Below, piece after piece: positions 1-14,834 of a DNA stretch of 64,000 bases. The notes under the pieces were generated by a model. That model saw only the letters and a list, made by a program, of their open reading frames with translations. It had not been told where the DNA came from and searched no databases. Each line of letters begins with the position of its first letter. The stretch's first letter is position 1. Source of the DNA: Sclerotiophoma versabilis (taxonomy: Eukaryota; Ascomycota; Dothideomycetes; Pleosporales; Didymellaceae); NCBI GenBank assembly GCA_012274445.1, contig JAAROD010000058.1:1-64000 (forward strand), read 5' to 3'. Made by a program: the position numbers and the translations under genes.

Positions 1-110
1 CTAACCCTAACCCTAACCCTAACCCTAACCCTAACCCTAACCCTAACCCTAACCCTAACCCTAACCCTAACCCTAACCCTAACCCTAACCCTAACCCTAA
101 CCCTAACCCT
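1..110. repeat. Telomeric repeat (CCCTAA)n, chromosome end
   Basis: About 18 uninterrupted CCCTAA units run from the first base to position 110, where they stop abruptly at GAAGCATTAG. Read outward this is TTAGGG, the usual telomere repeat of filamentous ascomycetes. The orientation shows that the left edge of the window is a physical chromosome end and everything to the right is subtelomeric. No interstitial telomere tracts were seen elsewhere. Confidence 0.98.
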
Positions 111-3100
111 GAAGCATTAGCTATTAACTACTAATATATATATCTTATACTAGTTACTTATAGTTTCTTATATAGCTCTAGTATTATATATTTCTTATAA
201 GTGTGCTTTTAAATTCTTTATTACTATTAGGCTAGTTTTAATTATATTATAGTAGTTATACTAGTAGAAACTCTTAAAGAGTTTAAGGCTTAGAATATTA
301 TTAATAGTAGTAATATTATCTATAATAAAATTAGAGTATTCTGTCTTTATAGTATAACTTAATTCTAGAGTTATAATTTTATTCTATATTAATTTATATT
401 TATATTTTCTAATACTATATTAATAGTCTAGGTAATTATTAAAGTAAGGTAGGACTATACTTAGAGGTACAGCGTATTAATAAAGGCTGTATGCAATAAA
501 TTAATATATAGTATTATATATTATAAATTTAGGTTTTAATATAGTAGTATAATATATATTAGTTAGATTTAATTTTAACTTATATAAAGGTAGAATTAAC
601 TTATAGTTATATGCACAGACTAGAATAGATAAAGGTTATACTAGTTATATATTAGACCTACTTATAGAGCTACTAAGAATAGAGCTTATAGCTTTATTTA
701 ACCCTATTCTTATTTACCTTTATTATATAATAGTAGTATATTTACTATATCTTACGCTAGATAAGTTAGATAGAAATTCTAATAACCTTAAGTTTATTAA
801 TAATATCTCTAGTTAAATAGGTTCTAATTCTTTAATTTTTAGTATAGTTTTAAGTTCTAGTAAATAACTATAGGCTTTTATTATACTATCTTCTAAATAA
901 GCCTTATACTAGATTTATTAATATATATATAAGTAAAGGTTAATTTAAATTATTATAAAGGTGTATAAAAAAGAGTTATCTAAGGTAAAAGATAATAATA
1001 GTAGAGATAGTACTAAAGATAGTAATAAAAAGACTAGTAAAAAGAGAGTAAAGAGGTAGAAGACTAATATAACTTATAGACGTAATATATAAGTAAAAGA
1101 GTTAAAAGAAGAAAAATAAGTAGGCTTAACTAATAAGTAATAATAATATAAGACTTTCTTAACATAGCTATCTAGTGTTTATAATAAAGTTATATAAAAT
1201 ATAATTATAAAAGCAGCTACTATAGTAACTAAAGATTATATTCTAGATTAGAGAGTAGTGTTAAAAGTTTAGTAAGTAAAGCTACCTAAAGCACATCTAC
1301 AGCTTACTAAATTCTTACCTTAATTTAATATATTCTAGAGTAGCTCTCTAGTAGTTATATATAATAATACTATTTCTTAAACTCTATTAGATCTTTCTTA
1401 AAGTTAATCTAGTACTAAATTTAGTTAACTAGAAGTAAGAAGTTTTAGAAATCTTTTCTTAGCTGCGTAAATAAACTATACTGTTAGTATTATTAGTAAT
1501 ATAAAATATTATTAGATTATAGTAGTAATATATAATAAGTATAATACTTTTAAGTACTAACTGCGCACTTATATAGTACCTTAGTATAGTTATAGTTATA
1601 GTTTTACTACTATTACTAGAGAACAGCTATTTACTACTATATATATATAATCTAATAGATCCTCTGCTATAAAGAAGCATTATACTATATAATAGAAAGA
1701 GTTAGACTATTAGTTAGACTATAGTAAACGCTAGTTTATATTATATAAAAGGTTTAGTATAAGTATATTTATACTTTTACTAAAGAGTACTATTACTAAC
1801 TCTTTTATTAAATATTCTTTACTAATAGAGAAGTTTATAAACTAGGTTAAAATAATTATAAAGTATAATAAGAGTTTTTTTACTAGGTATAATAAGATTA
1901 AAAGCTTATATACTTCTTATATAATAGACAGCTACTTTTCTACTAAGTTATATCTTAAGTAAATAACTAACCTAGAGTTATAAGATTATAACCTAGAGTT
2001 AGTATTATTTCTATAGAGTAATTTAGAGTATAATATTTAGAAGATTTTAGATAGTAAGGGTAGTAGTGTTATTATCTCTTTTACTTTACTTAATACTAAA
2101 ACTTCTAATTAATATATAGATAAAATATATCTTATTACTCTTATTACTCTATATAATTAATTTCTTAAGAGTTATTTATAATTTTTAGTAGTTATAGAGT
2201 TTATAGATAAATAATTATTATTTATTATATACTAAAATTTATTTTTACTATTAATTATATTATGTTTTACTATTATTTTATTATTAGTTTACTTTATTAT
2301 TATTATACTTTCTCTATTTAAATATTCTATTTCTGTTTCTTATCTTCTCTTACTACTTCTTATCTATATTTAATCTAGCTATATATTAACTTAACCTACT
2401 TTACTATTCTCTACCTAAAGTACCTATACTACTTAGAGAAAGCTTTATCTTACTTTATATAACTTTACCTTATATAGTAATTTTATTACTATAGTTTCTA
2501 CTATAGTTTTCTTATATACTATTAAAGAAATTACTACTACCTATACTCTTATAGTCTAAGAGTATAATAGTATTAATATTATTCTATAGCCTAATAGTAA
2601 CCTTACTCTTAAGCTAGCTGCCTTAAGCTCTAGTAATAGTATACTTAAAGTAGGTATAGCTAGTAGCTACCTTCTTTTCTATATAAAGTTAGTTATTAGT
2701 GCTAGTACTTATATTAGTATTAATACTATTAAAGAACTACTTAATAATAACTTTTATTATAATATTACCTAGAGTAGCCTTAAGATCTACTTTAATAGAA
2801 CTATACTTAATTAGGTATACTAATTATACACTAATATTATTACTAATAATTTTATCTAGAGTATCTAGGCTCTACCTAACACGCTAAAGACTTATAATTA
2901 TAATTTTACTATATATATCTTCTATACTATTCTACCTAATACTTAAATATTAGTAATATATAACCTCTATAAACTACTTTCTTCTAATAGTTATATTATT
3001 ATAGATATAAATATATAATTTATTAGTAATAAGCTACTAGCTAATTAGGCTAATATACTAGTATAATTTTAAGTTAACCCTAGTTATATAGAAGCTCTTA

Positions 3101-5039
3101 GTACTCTTATCTACTTAGAGCTGCGCTATATTCTTACTCTTATACAGGTTAAAGTAGTTATTATAGTAACTTAGCTCTGCCTAGAGACTATATAGCTTAC
3201 TACTAGAGAGTAGGCTAAAGAGGCTACTAAGTAAGTATAACTTACTATAATTAACTATTACTCTACTAGTAAGAGTAATTAATTTAGGCTTTCTATAGGC
3301 ACCTACTCTGCCTTAGATACTAAACTTAATTATTATACTCTATAAGATATATAGTACTTTATAAATTTACGTGTATAATAACTAGCCTTCTACTATATAG
3401 AATATATATTAAAGAAAATAGTCTGCTATAAGTCTAAGTTAAAATAGTAGTAGAATACTTCTATATAATATAAGTATATAGTATATAAAGCTATTTAGCA
3501 CTATATAAGGAGTAAAGTATTCTAGATTATAGCCTCTTATACTTAGGCTATACTATATATTATAGAGTCTTTATAAATAGGTATAATAGTAGTTTTATAT
3601 TATACTTAAGTTAGAACTATATTAAGAATAGAAAAAGAATTAGTAATTTAGTTATATAGACAGTTCTTCTTAGCTATTATAATAGACTAGATAAATAAAT
3701 AAATCTATTATAAGTTATAATTCTTCTTAAATTTATCTATAGTATAGTAGTATACCTTAGTCTATACTTAGAATTTATAATACCTAAACTTATTATTATA
3801 TTTAATAAACTTAGTAAAAGCCTCTTCTTCTTCTTTTATAAAGATATAACTAAGCTATTTAGTTTAAAGGTACTAGTCTTAATCTTAATTAGATAGGTTA
3901 GTATCTACCTTATAAGAAGTATTAGCTTATATACTAATTAATACTCTTTATATATAGAAATACTCTTTAGCTTTATATTTATAAGACTTTTTACCTTTAA
4001 TCTTCTTAGCCTCTTTCTTATTTTATATAAACCTATTAGTAATATAGTAATAGATATCTTATTAGGCTATATATTATTAGATTAATAGTAATATACATTA
4101 AAGATTATAATTACTAATTTTCTATTTAACTTTATTATATATATTAAGTAGGGTTTCTTTAGTAGAGAGCTTAATAAAATTTTAGAAAATTACTACCTTT
4201 CTAGGCTTATACTTAGCTATATTATATATAATAAGAGCTAGTTCTCCTCTTATATATTAATAATTACTATATTTATTAGAAATAATAGAAAGAAGGCCTT
4301 ACTAAACTATATAATATTAATCTTTATAATTATATTATTTTATTAATTATACTTACTAGTCTCTTTTCTTTATATAGTAAAGAGAAGTATAAGTTACTAG
4401 TTAGAGAAGAATATAAAATCTTATATATAATAGGTATTAAGAAGTATATTAATATTTATAGTTATAGTATAGTTATATTTATAGTAGGTTAAGTTATTTT
4501 AGTAGGTTAGAGATATAGAAGATTAGAGTAAAGCTAGAGAAAAGAATTATTTATATAGATATTTTTTTATATAGTTATAGTAATAAAATAATAATAAATA
4601 AGGTAAATAATTACGTATAGTAAGCTAGTATATAAGTAGAATATATTATTATAAGAGTTTTCTTTTACTTACTTTCTATATATTAACATAGCAGAGAGTA
4701 GTTTAATTCTAGGTTTTATAAAAGAAGAAGTTAAAATCTACTTAGGTGCTTTACTATATATATAGAAGAGTATAGTCTTAGTTATAATAATAAATAAATT
4801 TAAATTAAAATAAAAAAAATCTTTATAAGAGGAATATATAATAATAATATATTATATAATAGTATTATAGGTCTATATAATAGCTTATAATATAGTATAC
4901 TATCTAGTGTATTAATATTATTTATACGTAATAAGGTAGAGAGGAAAAGTAGGTAATTCTAGCTTTTAAAAGAGATAAACCTAGAATTATATAAGAGGCT
5001 CTTTAGTTTAATAATAGATTTTTAACTTATATAGTAAGT
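111..5039. other. RIP-degraded subtelomeric DNA, no readable gene
   Basis: Extremely TA-rich sequence with almost no CpA or TpG dinucleotides and frequent TAG/TAA in all frames. This is the pattern left by repeat-induced point mutation, so the sequence was once repeated. Some stretches keep protein-like character (for example around 3.1-4.1 kb), but I could not assign a family on either strand. A short open frame at 2699-2887 is a by-product of base composition. No promoter or RNA gene was seen. Confidence 0.7.
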
Positions 5040-5460
5040 AGAAATAGGATTATTAGCTTAATTAATATATAGATTATTAGTCTTAATTATTAGATTCTTA
5101 GTTTATAGTAGAGGATTATTAGTCTTTTATTAATAGATTCTTATTTTATAGTAGAGAATTATTAGCTTAATTAATAGATTCTTAGTTTATACTAGAGAAT
5201 TATTAGCCTTAATTAGTAGATTCTTAGTTTATAGTAGAGAATTATTAGTTATATTATAGAATTATTAGTCTTAATTAGAGGATTATTAGTTATATTATAG
5301 AATTATTAGTTTTAATTAGAGAATTATTAGTTATATTATAGAATTATTAGTCTTAATTAGAGAATTATTAGTTATATTATAGGATTATTAGTCTTAATTA
5401 GTAGATTATTAGTTTTAATAAATAGATTATTAGTCTTAATTAGTAGATTATTAGTTAGAT
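5040..5460. repeat. AT-rich minisatellite, roughly 40-bp period
   Basis: A degenerate tandem array built on alternating blocks of the type ATTATTAGTCTTAATTAG and GATTCTTAGTTTATAGTAGA, later switching to blocks with TTATATTATAG. The period is roughly 40 bp, made of two similar halves of about 20 bp. Copies differ by point changes and small indels, as expected of an old array under RIP. It lies between unassigned AT-rich DNA and the far end of the first helicase relic. Confidence 0.8.
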
Positions 5461-8100
5461 TTATAGCTACTAATTAGTATATATATACTAGCTTAGCACG
5501 GATTGCTATTAGAAATCTAAAAACCTAATATATATAGAATTTTCTATTTTATACTAGAAGAAAGTAAAAATAAATAATTTTAAGTTATTATTTTAACTAT
5601 AAACTAATATAGTTAATTAAGCTACTAGCTAAAGCTTACTATAGTAGAAGTAGATATAAAAGTAAAGAATACTTTATTTCTAAAAGTAAAAGATAGAAAT
5701 AAAAGTAAAGTAGAGTTAGTAAAGAAGAAATAAAAGAAAAAAGTTACTAAAAATTTAAAAAAACTTTATATATAGATATACTATTATATATAGCTACTAA
5801 AGCTAAAAGCTACTTTAATAATATACTAGAACTATTTATAAATTCTATAGTATAAGAAGTAAGCTACTTTCTTACTTAGTAGTATTTATATAGTAATAGT
5901 TAAAAAGTAACTTTATAGAAAAGAACTTAGAAAAAGCTATAAAGCTACTATTTTATTAAGTATACTTAGTAGTAAAGAGTTTAAAATATTATAAATAAAA
6001 GTAGAAATAGTAGTAACTAGTAAAAGTACTACTAAAAGTATAAGAAAATATAAAAATAGATATAAAGAGTTAGTTTTAGTAATATACTTTTCTATTCTTT
6101 TTACTAGTATAGCTTTACTACTACTTAAGTAAGTAAAACTAGTATTACTCTTTTATTTATAGTAAGAATAAATAAAGTACTAATAAAGTAGTATTACTAA
6201 ACTAGCTTACTACTAAGTTAAAATAAGCTTATAAATTATAAACTAAATACTTTAACTCTTTACTAGATTACTTATTCTTAGTATAGCTATAGTAGTTTTA
6301 AAAGTAAAAATAAGTAATTTTAATTTACTATCTTATAGTATCTATCTTTTTAATTTATTTAAACTTTTTTTATTTTTATACTTTAAACTTCTACTTACTT
6401 TTACTACTTAGTATATACTATTCTTTATACTACTAGTACTTAATATAGTACTTCTACCTAGCTAGAATAAAGTACTAGTAAAGAAAAAGAGTTATTTTAT
6501 AGAACTATACTGCTAGATACTAGCTTTTAAAATCTTCTTTAGTTTTCTCTCTAGCTCTCCTCTAGGCTTAGATAGTAGAAATATAAGATTTAAAAGTTAA
6601 GCTTTCTAAATAAAAAAGTCTTCTTCTAGCTATAGGTTACCTCTAGTTATTCTAGTAGAAACTATACTAAAGAGCTTTTATTCTTCTAACTTCTACTAAT
6701 TTATACTTCTTTTAAGCCTAAATTATATATATAGTTAGAAAAAAAAAAGGTTTAAAATTAAATAAGAATTAGAATATTCCTCTAGTTTACTTAGTATAAA
6801 TAGTTAACTTTACTATTATAAAGTTTACTTTATTAGAGTTATATAAAGAACTTAACTTTTACTTCTATTTAGTATACTTTTTTATAGTAGTATAAGCTAC
6901 TATATATCTTTATTACTAAATAGCTTCTAAATAAACTACTTTATTTTATACTAATAAATAAAGTTTACTAGAAACCTACTTTTATAATAATCTAGTATAT
7001 ATTACTAAAGTATTTTCTATAACTTTATATTTCTACTACTATATAGAGGTTTAAGTAAACTATATTACTTTATACTAATAAGTAGACTTAACTAAAGACT
7101 TTATCTAAGCTTAGAAGTTTTAAGCTAAATAATATTCTTACTATTAAAATATTAAAAGTACTACTACTAGTAGTATATTATAAAAGATAGATAAAGGCTT
7201 ACTTATAATTATAGTTTATAAAGAAAATACTTCTAGCTTTAATATAAATAAAGTAAAAGTAAATACTTAGTTAACTTTATAATATAGTAACTATTATAGA
7301 GAATAGATATAGAAACTAGCTGTAAAATAGTAGAGTAAGCTTTAAAAAGTAAAAATAATAATTAAAGTTAGATTTTTTATTTTATAACTAAGTAAATAGT
7401 TATATAAGATATTATAAAAGCTATAAAATATAGTTTGATACTATACTAAGTATATTAAGTTTATATAGTTAAGCTTTTATTAAAAAGTACTTTATATTTA
7501 TTTACTATTTAAAATAGCTTTTACTTACTTTTTATTTTCTATTTACTAAGTTTAGCTTAGTAGCTTTATCTTTAAAGTAAAGAGAAGCTTTTTATAAGTA
7601 GAATATAAAGCTTATACTTTTATTTCTATAGTTTTACTTTAGTAACTTCTTTCTTTACTAGATAGAAAGTAATACTAAATAGTTTTATAAAGTAAAAAGA
7701 TATAGTAAGTACCTGCTATAGTAGTTTCTATAATTAGTTTCCTAGTATATAAAGCTAGTAAGTATTATTCTTCTACTAAAAAAGAAAGTAAGTAGTATAG
7801 GCTATAGAATAGATTCTAGTTAGAGTAAATAGCTATAGAATATATAACTCTACTATTACTATAAATAGTTATACTAAGATAGAAAAGAAAAAGTATAAAG
7901 TACTAGGTATAATTATATACTAGAAGTTAGCTTTTATAATAAAAAAGTAAGAATAACTACTACTAGTTTATAAAATAGAAGATAGTAAGTATAAAGTTTA
8001 AAGATTATAGTTAAAAATCTATTTACTTCTTTTCTCTTTTAAGAAAATATAGAAAGAAAAGTTACTTCTAAGTAAACTACTTTATAAAAGCTTTTATAGT
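5461..8100. other. RIP-degraded DNA downstream of helicase relic 1
   Basis: Strongly TA-rich, CpA/TpG-depleted sequence. It lies 3' of the minus-strand helicase relic, on its telomere side. Runs of AAAGTA/AAGAAG-type triplets suggest former Lys/Glu/Ser-rich coding sequence, but no family signature could be read and no coherent frame was followed. No RNA gene or regulatory element is apparent. Confidence 0.55.
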
Positions 8101-11100
8101 AGATAAAAGTAAAGCTTCTAAGTATAAAAGATAAACTTTAAGCTTTCTAAAGTAGTATCTTCTATACTAGTAGGTAGATTACTAGATACTAGACTACTAG
8201 TACTATAACTAGATTTATCTTCTAATTCTTTTATATCTTTTTCTAGGTCTAGTATAGTAATTTCTAGTAGAACCTTATAGAAAAGAAGAACCTTTTTAGT
8301 ATTTACTTCTACTACTTTACTTAGTAACTTTATTATTATAAAATCTTCTTTAGTATTGTAACTAGTATCTTTTAAATAGTCTTCTTAAAGCTTAGAAGTA
8401 GTTTCTAAGCTAAAGAAAGTAGTGTTTCTTTTAATTAACTTTTATATAAATACTATATAGTATACTATTATATCTATATATAAGTAAGTAGCTTTACTCT
8501 TAAAATAGTAAATAAACTTAAGTAAATAGTAATAATAGTATACTAAGTTAGAAGGTATAACTTCTTTATTATTAATAGGTGTTTTTATAACTTTAAAAAT
8601 AGATCTTACTCTATTCTCTAAGCTACTTTTATAGTTAGAGTAATCTTCTAAAAAGTATATATTATAGCTATTATACTTATATTTAAAAAAGTAATTAATA
8701 TAAAAATTAGTATTAAAATCTTCTATCTTTTCTATTATTATAACTTTTAAGAATTCTACTAGAATACTATTACTAGTTAGGCTTTCTTTAGCTTTTTCTA
8801 GGCTTTTTACTCTTTTTATATAACTAATACAGTTAGTAACTTCTCTAGAATAAGTTAACTCTTACTTATCTTCTAAGTACTCTTCTATTACTCTTCTATT
8901 ATAAGTTCTATTTAGAAGAAACTCTATTAACCTATTATTATCTATTACTTTAAACTCTTCTAGAGTAGTTATACTACTAGGATTAATAGAAGTCTTTACT
9001 AACTTAGCTTCTATATTACTAGAATAAATTAAGAAAGCTTTTCTTTCTTCTAATAATTTAGCTACTCTTTCTATACCTTATATAGTATTAATAAAGCTAT
9101 TATATATATAGAAGAAGATAATACTTTTAATAAAGAAGTAGTTTATTTCTACTATTAGAGTACTAGTAGCTACTATTATAGTAAAAGTACTATTATTAAT
9201 ATCTAAGAACAAGCTTAGGTTCTTCTATAGTAGTTCTTTTTCTTCTAGGTCTTTAGTACTATAGCAATAAAGTATACTAAACTTCTTAGTAACTCTTTTA
9301 GCTTCTTCTTTAGTTCTAGTATAGAGAATTATTTTTTCTTTACTTTTTAAAGATTTTACTTCTTCTATTAAGATACTCTTAGCTATCTCTATAGGCTTAT
9401 TACTTTCTATAGGTATATAACTTATATTATCTCTAGTAGTAAACTCTTTTATAGTATAAGGCTTATAACTACTAAACTTTAACTCTAATAGATTAAGTAA
9501 GCTACTAGGTAGTATAGCACTTATAAATACTAAATTAAACTCTAGGTTAAGAATCTTATTAATATATTCTAGCCTAGGTCTAAAGCTTTCTTTTAGTAGT
9601 AGTAGGTGTGCCTCTTCTAAGAAGATAGTAGTAAATACTCTATCTATCTTAAGACTATATAAGTAGCTTAAGAAGCTAACCTCTAGTAATAGGTCTATAG
9701 ATATAAATAGTAAATTAGCTTTTATCTCTTTAGTATCTAGAGTATCTAGATTACTAGAGTCTATTAGTATACTATTAAGTTTTAAGCTTTTAGATTTATT
9801 ATATAAGTCTTTTAGTAAGCTTACTCTAGGTACTACTACTATATACTTTCTATTAGAATATAACTAGCTAGATAGAAAGAATAAGTTAGATTTTTCTTCT
9901 TCTATCTTAGATATATAAGTTAAGAAAGAAGTAGAATCTATAATTTCTTTAATAGCTTCTTTCTACCTAAAGCTTTTAAAATCTTTTATTTCTATATTTA
10001 TACTTTTATATAGCTCTTTTAAGCTTTTTAGTAAGGTTTTTCTTCTACTACTTATAGCTAAGTTATTTAAGCTTCTAAGTTTAATATTTTCTTTAATAAT
10101 TCTTTCTCTTTCTTCTAAACTTATACTACTACTACTACCTTTAGTAATAATACTTTCTAGATAGTTTAGCTTTTTAAGCTTAGTACTTATAGGACTAGTT
10201 AAGTCTATACTAGGCTTTCTTTTACTAGAACTACTAGGTAGATTAGGTAGTGTACTAGTTAAACTAGTATTTTCTTTATTTATATCTTTATTAATAATAG
10301 CTTCTATCTTTCTACTATAGCTACTAGTAGGTATATCTCTAGTAGTAGAGCTTTTAGAAAAGATATCTTCTTTTTTATTAAAGTTTAAGCTAGGTAGAAT
10401 ACTTCTACTAAGACCTAAAGTAGTATTTCTATTAGAAAGCTCTTCTTTTTCTCTATTAGTATTTAAATCTTCTATATAGTTAATATTACTACTAAGAATA
10501 CTAGAGCTAGTTCTAAAAGAAGGTCTAGCTAGATCTAGGTTTTCTTCTAGTAGTAACTCTTTACTTTTACTAGAGTTAGTATCTTCTTTTTCTTTACTAG
10601 TACTACTACTATTCTCTTCTATAGTAGAGGCTTCTAGATTATCTTTATTTATAGTAGCTTCTTCTTTTAAAAGAAAACTATCTTCTAGAAGAAGACTATC
10701 TTCTATATCTAGACTATAGTTACTACTAGAATCTTCTTTTAGAATAGTATCTTCTTCTATAGCTACGTTACTATTACTACTAAGATTATCTTCTATAGGT
10801 CTATTACCTTTAGTAGTAGAAGTACTAGAGCTAGAACTACTACTACTTCTAGAAATACTAGTAGGTATTCTTTTAGTTAGTATATTATCTTTACTACTTT
10901 TACTAGTACTAGTAGTATAAACTAGAGGCTTTTTTACTTCTTTACTTCTATTAGAAGCTAGGCTTTTACTCTTATAGTTTTCTACTAGGTTTAGAATATT
11001 ACTATACTTATTATCTTCTTTTATACTTTTCTTTTTACTAGTACTAGTACTAGCTATAGGAGTACTAGATATATACTTAGTACTAGTAAAGCTATTACTA

Positions 11101-14100
11101 AAGTCTAGGCTATTACTTCTACTATTACTTTTAGTATAATTCTTACTAGTAGAAGTAGCCTCTAGTCTAGAGGTAAAGATAGAATATAGACTAGAAAGAC
11201 CTTCTTTAGTACTTTTATTAATCTTATAAAAACTTTTTCTATTTCTTATTCTATAAACTTTATTAAAGTTATCTTCTTCTAAGCTAGAGTCTTCTTTTAA
11301 GCTACTACTAGTACTATTACTAGAGATATCTATTCTATCTTCTTCTTTACTAGGTAGAGTATCTACTTTAGTATAAAGCTTCTTATTAATAGGCTTTCTT
11401 AGTATAAGTACTTTAGGACTACTAGTAGTAAGAGCCTCTTCTTTACTAGAACTAGAGCTAGAACTAAAGCTATTAATTATAAACTTTTTTCTTCTACTTA
11501 TAGTAGTAGTAGGTCTACTTTTCTCTTTACTAGAGCTACTACTAGAGCTATTACTAGAGCTAATAGAAATAGCTTTATCTTTTAGATTATCTCTAGGTTT
11601 ACTACTACTAGAGCTACTACTACTACTACTACTACTCTCTCTTCTTATAGTATCTTTACTAGAAGTATTATTATATACTTTATCTAATATATTCTATATA
11701 CTATTACTATAGTTAAAGTTATCTTTTAGAGTAGTATAGTTATTAAAGTCTATACTACTATAGCTTATATTCTCTTCTCTATTAATACTAGAAGAAGAGG
11801 CTTTACTAGAGCTTATAATATTAATATCTTCTATTAGCTCTTTTATACTCTTAGGTTCTTCTTCTCTAATAGGCTTTACTCTAGGTATAATAGAGTCTTC
11901 TAGTCTAGTAGCTATAGAGTTAAAGACTACTAGCTTCTTATCTATAGTTCTGCTACTAAGCTCTAGAAAATTAAAGATTCTAGTAGTAAAATCTATAGAC
12001 TTTTGCTCTAGGCTACTAGTTTTACTAGCTAGAATATTACTATCTCTAGCATAGTTACCTAGTGCTACTTTAGTAGAGTAATTAAATAGAATATCTTCTA
12101 TATTATTCTTTTCTTCTTCTTCTAATATACCTTCTAGATCTAGATTTAATCTATTAATTATAATATACTTTATAGCTTATCTATAGCTAGAGATAGAGAG
12201 CTTTATTTCTAGAAACTCTAGGCTTTTAATACTAAGTAGGTTAGATATATTCTTACTAGTAATAAGCTTATTATTAACTTCTAATAAATAGAGGCTAGCC
12301 TTCTTTATATTAAATACCTTAAAGTTTAGGTAGTTATAGAAAGGTATTTCTATACTTATATATACTTTTAATAAGTAGCTAAACTTAGGGCTAAAGAACC
12401 TAACTATATTATTATCTCTATTAGTAATACTATTAGACTTACTATAGCTTATCTCTACTTTTATAAGCTTAGTAATACTATCTATATATAGGTTTCTAGA
12501 ACCTAGCTCTAGACTATTAGTATACTTTAGTAATTCTACTTCTATGCCTCTAATAGGATAAGCAGCTAGTAAGTAGAAAGCTAGGCCTAGAAGTTTAATA
12601 AACTCTTACCTATCTTTAAAATACTTTCTTATATTATAGATATTAAAATCTATACTAGTACTAGTAATACTATTAATAAAGTACTTAGAGAAGATAGAGC
12701 TAGTATTTTCTAGTCTTTTAATTAGGTAGAAGCTATAGTCTTTTAGGTTATAATCTCTATTATTAGTAGTATCTTCTATAAAGCTATAGGTAGAACTAGT
12801 ATTAGTTATACTATCTTCTAGCTTATTAAAGTCTATATCTAAATTACTAGAATTAAGATAAAGAATTCTAGAGAATAGAAACTCTTCTAAGGTATCTTCT
12901 ATATAGATAAAGAACTTCTTTACTCTTTTAATATCTATTTCTAGATAATTATCTACTATAAATAGATTAATACTAATATTTTTTATTCTAGGCTTAGTTA
13001 GGGTATTTATAGCTATAGCTCTAGTATAGGCTCTAAGAGAAGTTAATTCTTTAAAGCTATTACTAGAGTTAAATGTTAAGTTTCTACTATAATAGTCTAG
13101 AAATATCTCTTCTAAGCTAGTAGAATTACTACTAGTATTTAACCTATTATATCTACTATTAACTATAGCTATAGAGAATAGCCTAAGTATATAGATTAGA
13201 TAAGAGTAATCTTGCTCTATACTAATAGCTGCTTTAGTTACTTTAGTATTTAGATCTATACTTTTAATAGCTAGAAAAGTAATAATAGAGCTATTAAAGC
13301 TAGCATATTCTTCTAGATTATCTTATACTAGAGGCTGCTCTAATAGAGTATCTACTATAGCTATTTAATACTCTTTACTTCTAGTAACTAGTATAGTAAA
13401 TAGAGTATCTAGTATACTATCTTCTAGGTTTTCTTTACTAGCTTCTATAAAGTCTTTAATATTCTCTACTATAAAAGCTACTAGCTTCTCTACTAGAGAG
13501 AATATAATAGGTTACTTAATAGTAGTAGACTTATCTCTAGCTCTTTCTTTAATAACTCTATATAGATAAACTATAAATAGACTAAAATACTTATAGTACT
13601 TTCTTTAAATATTCTTACTAGATAGTAGACTAAAGTCTTTTAGATTCTTTTCTTTATTAGTAGCTAGTAACTTAATTTATAGCTGCTGCCTAAGCCTTTT
13701 ATTAAGCTTTTTTACTAGAGGTTCTATAGAGTATAAAGTCTCTTCTACTAGCTTAAATAGATTATATTCTACTTTCTCTTCTATAGTAGTACTCTTCTTT
13801 ATAGAAATAGTAACTAGCTTAAGTAAGCTATTAAGGTTCTTATTATTAAGAAAGAAATAGAACTTAGTTTTACTAATAGTAGAAGATAACTCTTTATTCT
13901 CTAATAATATAAAGCTTAGATTAGTAGAGTTAGTAAACTCTTCTAGCTTCTTTCTATAGCTATTAATAAGACTATTAGAGTTACTTATAGTATTAGTAGA
14001 AGTAGGCTCTATAATACTAGTAGTACTACTATTCTCTTTTATAATAAAGTAGTTTATAAGATCTCTCTTCTTAAATAAGCTTTATATTTTAATATTCTCT

Positions 14101-14550
14101 TTATAAAAGCTCTTTTTACTACTAGTTAAAGGTATTTTCTTATTCTTTTTATATTCTTCTAGGTATAGATAGAGTACTTTTCTATTACTAAAGATTCTAT
14201 TATACTCTTTAGCTAGGTATAAATAGCCTTCTTCTATAAGAGATAATTCTTTAAAGAAATACTTATAGTTCTCTATAGTAGTAGACCTATTAATAGTAGC
14301 TATTTTATAGTCTTTTATATCTTTTAGAAACTTCTTAATCTTTTTATCTCTTACAGTAATCTTATACTTAATAAAGTACTGCTTTATAATATTTACTATA
14401 GTAGTACTTTTAGTACTATTAATACTACTAAGGTAACTACTATTAGAGTAGAATAGAAGCTCTAGATCTTTAAAGTAAGATAGGTTAAAACCTAGATCTA
14501 TAGTAGAGGTATAGCTTAAAGTAGATATATTTTACTTAGCTAGTTAAATA
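8100..14550 (-). pseudogene. RIP-inactivated telomere-linked RecQ-type helicase (relic 1)
   Basis: Minus-strand translation gives a very long frame of about 2,100 codons, broken only by occasional TAG/TAA that I could interpret as former Gln or Trp codons. Readable parts in order: an N-terminal region with a PIRGIEVELLKYTNS block at about 12,521-12,557, resembling the RGTEL-type block of telomere-linked helicases; a long Ser/Lys/Glu low-complexity linker with serine runs (about 10.1-11.9 kb); a decayed Walker A reading EEEKS (about 9,889-9,903; GGGKS expected); IVVVP then SLLKDL; a DEAH-like box reading EEAH (9,606-9,617); NISYI and ILYTRTKEEAKR of the second RecA lobe; and a motif V-like VATSTLIVEINY (9,139-9,180). 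Start codons are scarce because RIP removes TpG. Family knowledge: RecQ-like helicases of this type are common next to fungal telomeres. Family call firm; ends approximate. Confidence 0.85.
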
Positions 14551-14834
14551 GAGTTCTTTTTATAGTATTTCTATAGGTATATTAGTAGGCTTCTAGTAGA
14601 ATAGATAGCTTAGAGTAGAAATAGATAATACTTACTTCTATAGTTTTTAGTAATAGATATAGAAGATAAAGGTTTATAAATAGAATAGTATAGTAAATAA
14701 TAAAGTAGAAAGTAGAGTAAAGAAAGATAATAAAGAGAAAAAAGAAGCGTTTATATAGATAGCTAGCTCTAGCTATTAGTAAGTCTAATTAGAGTTTAAT
14801 TACTAGAGAATTACCTTTATTCTTAATTTTAATA

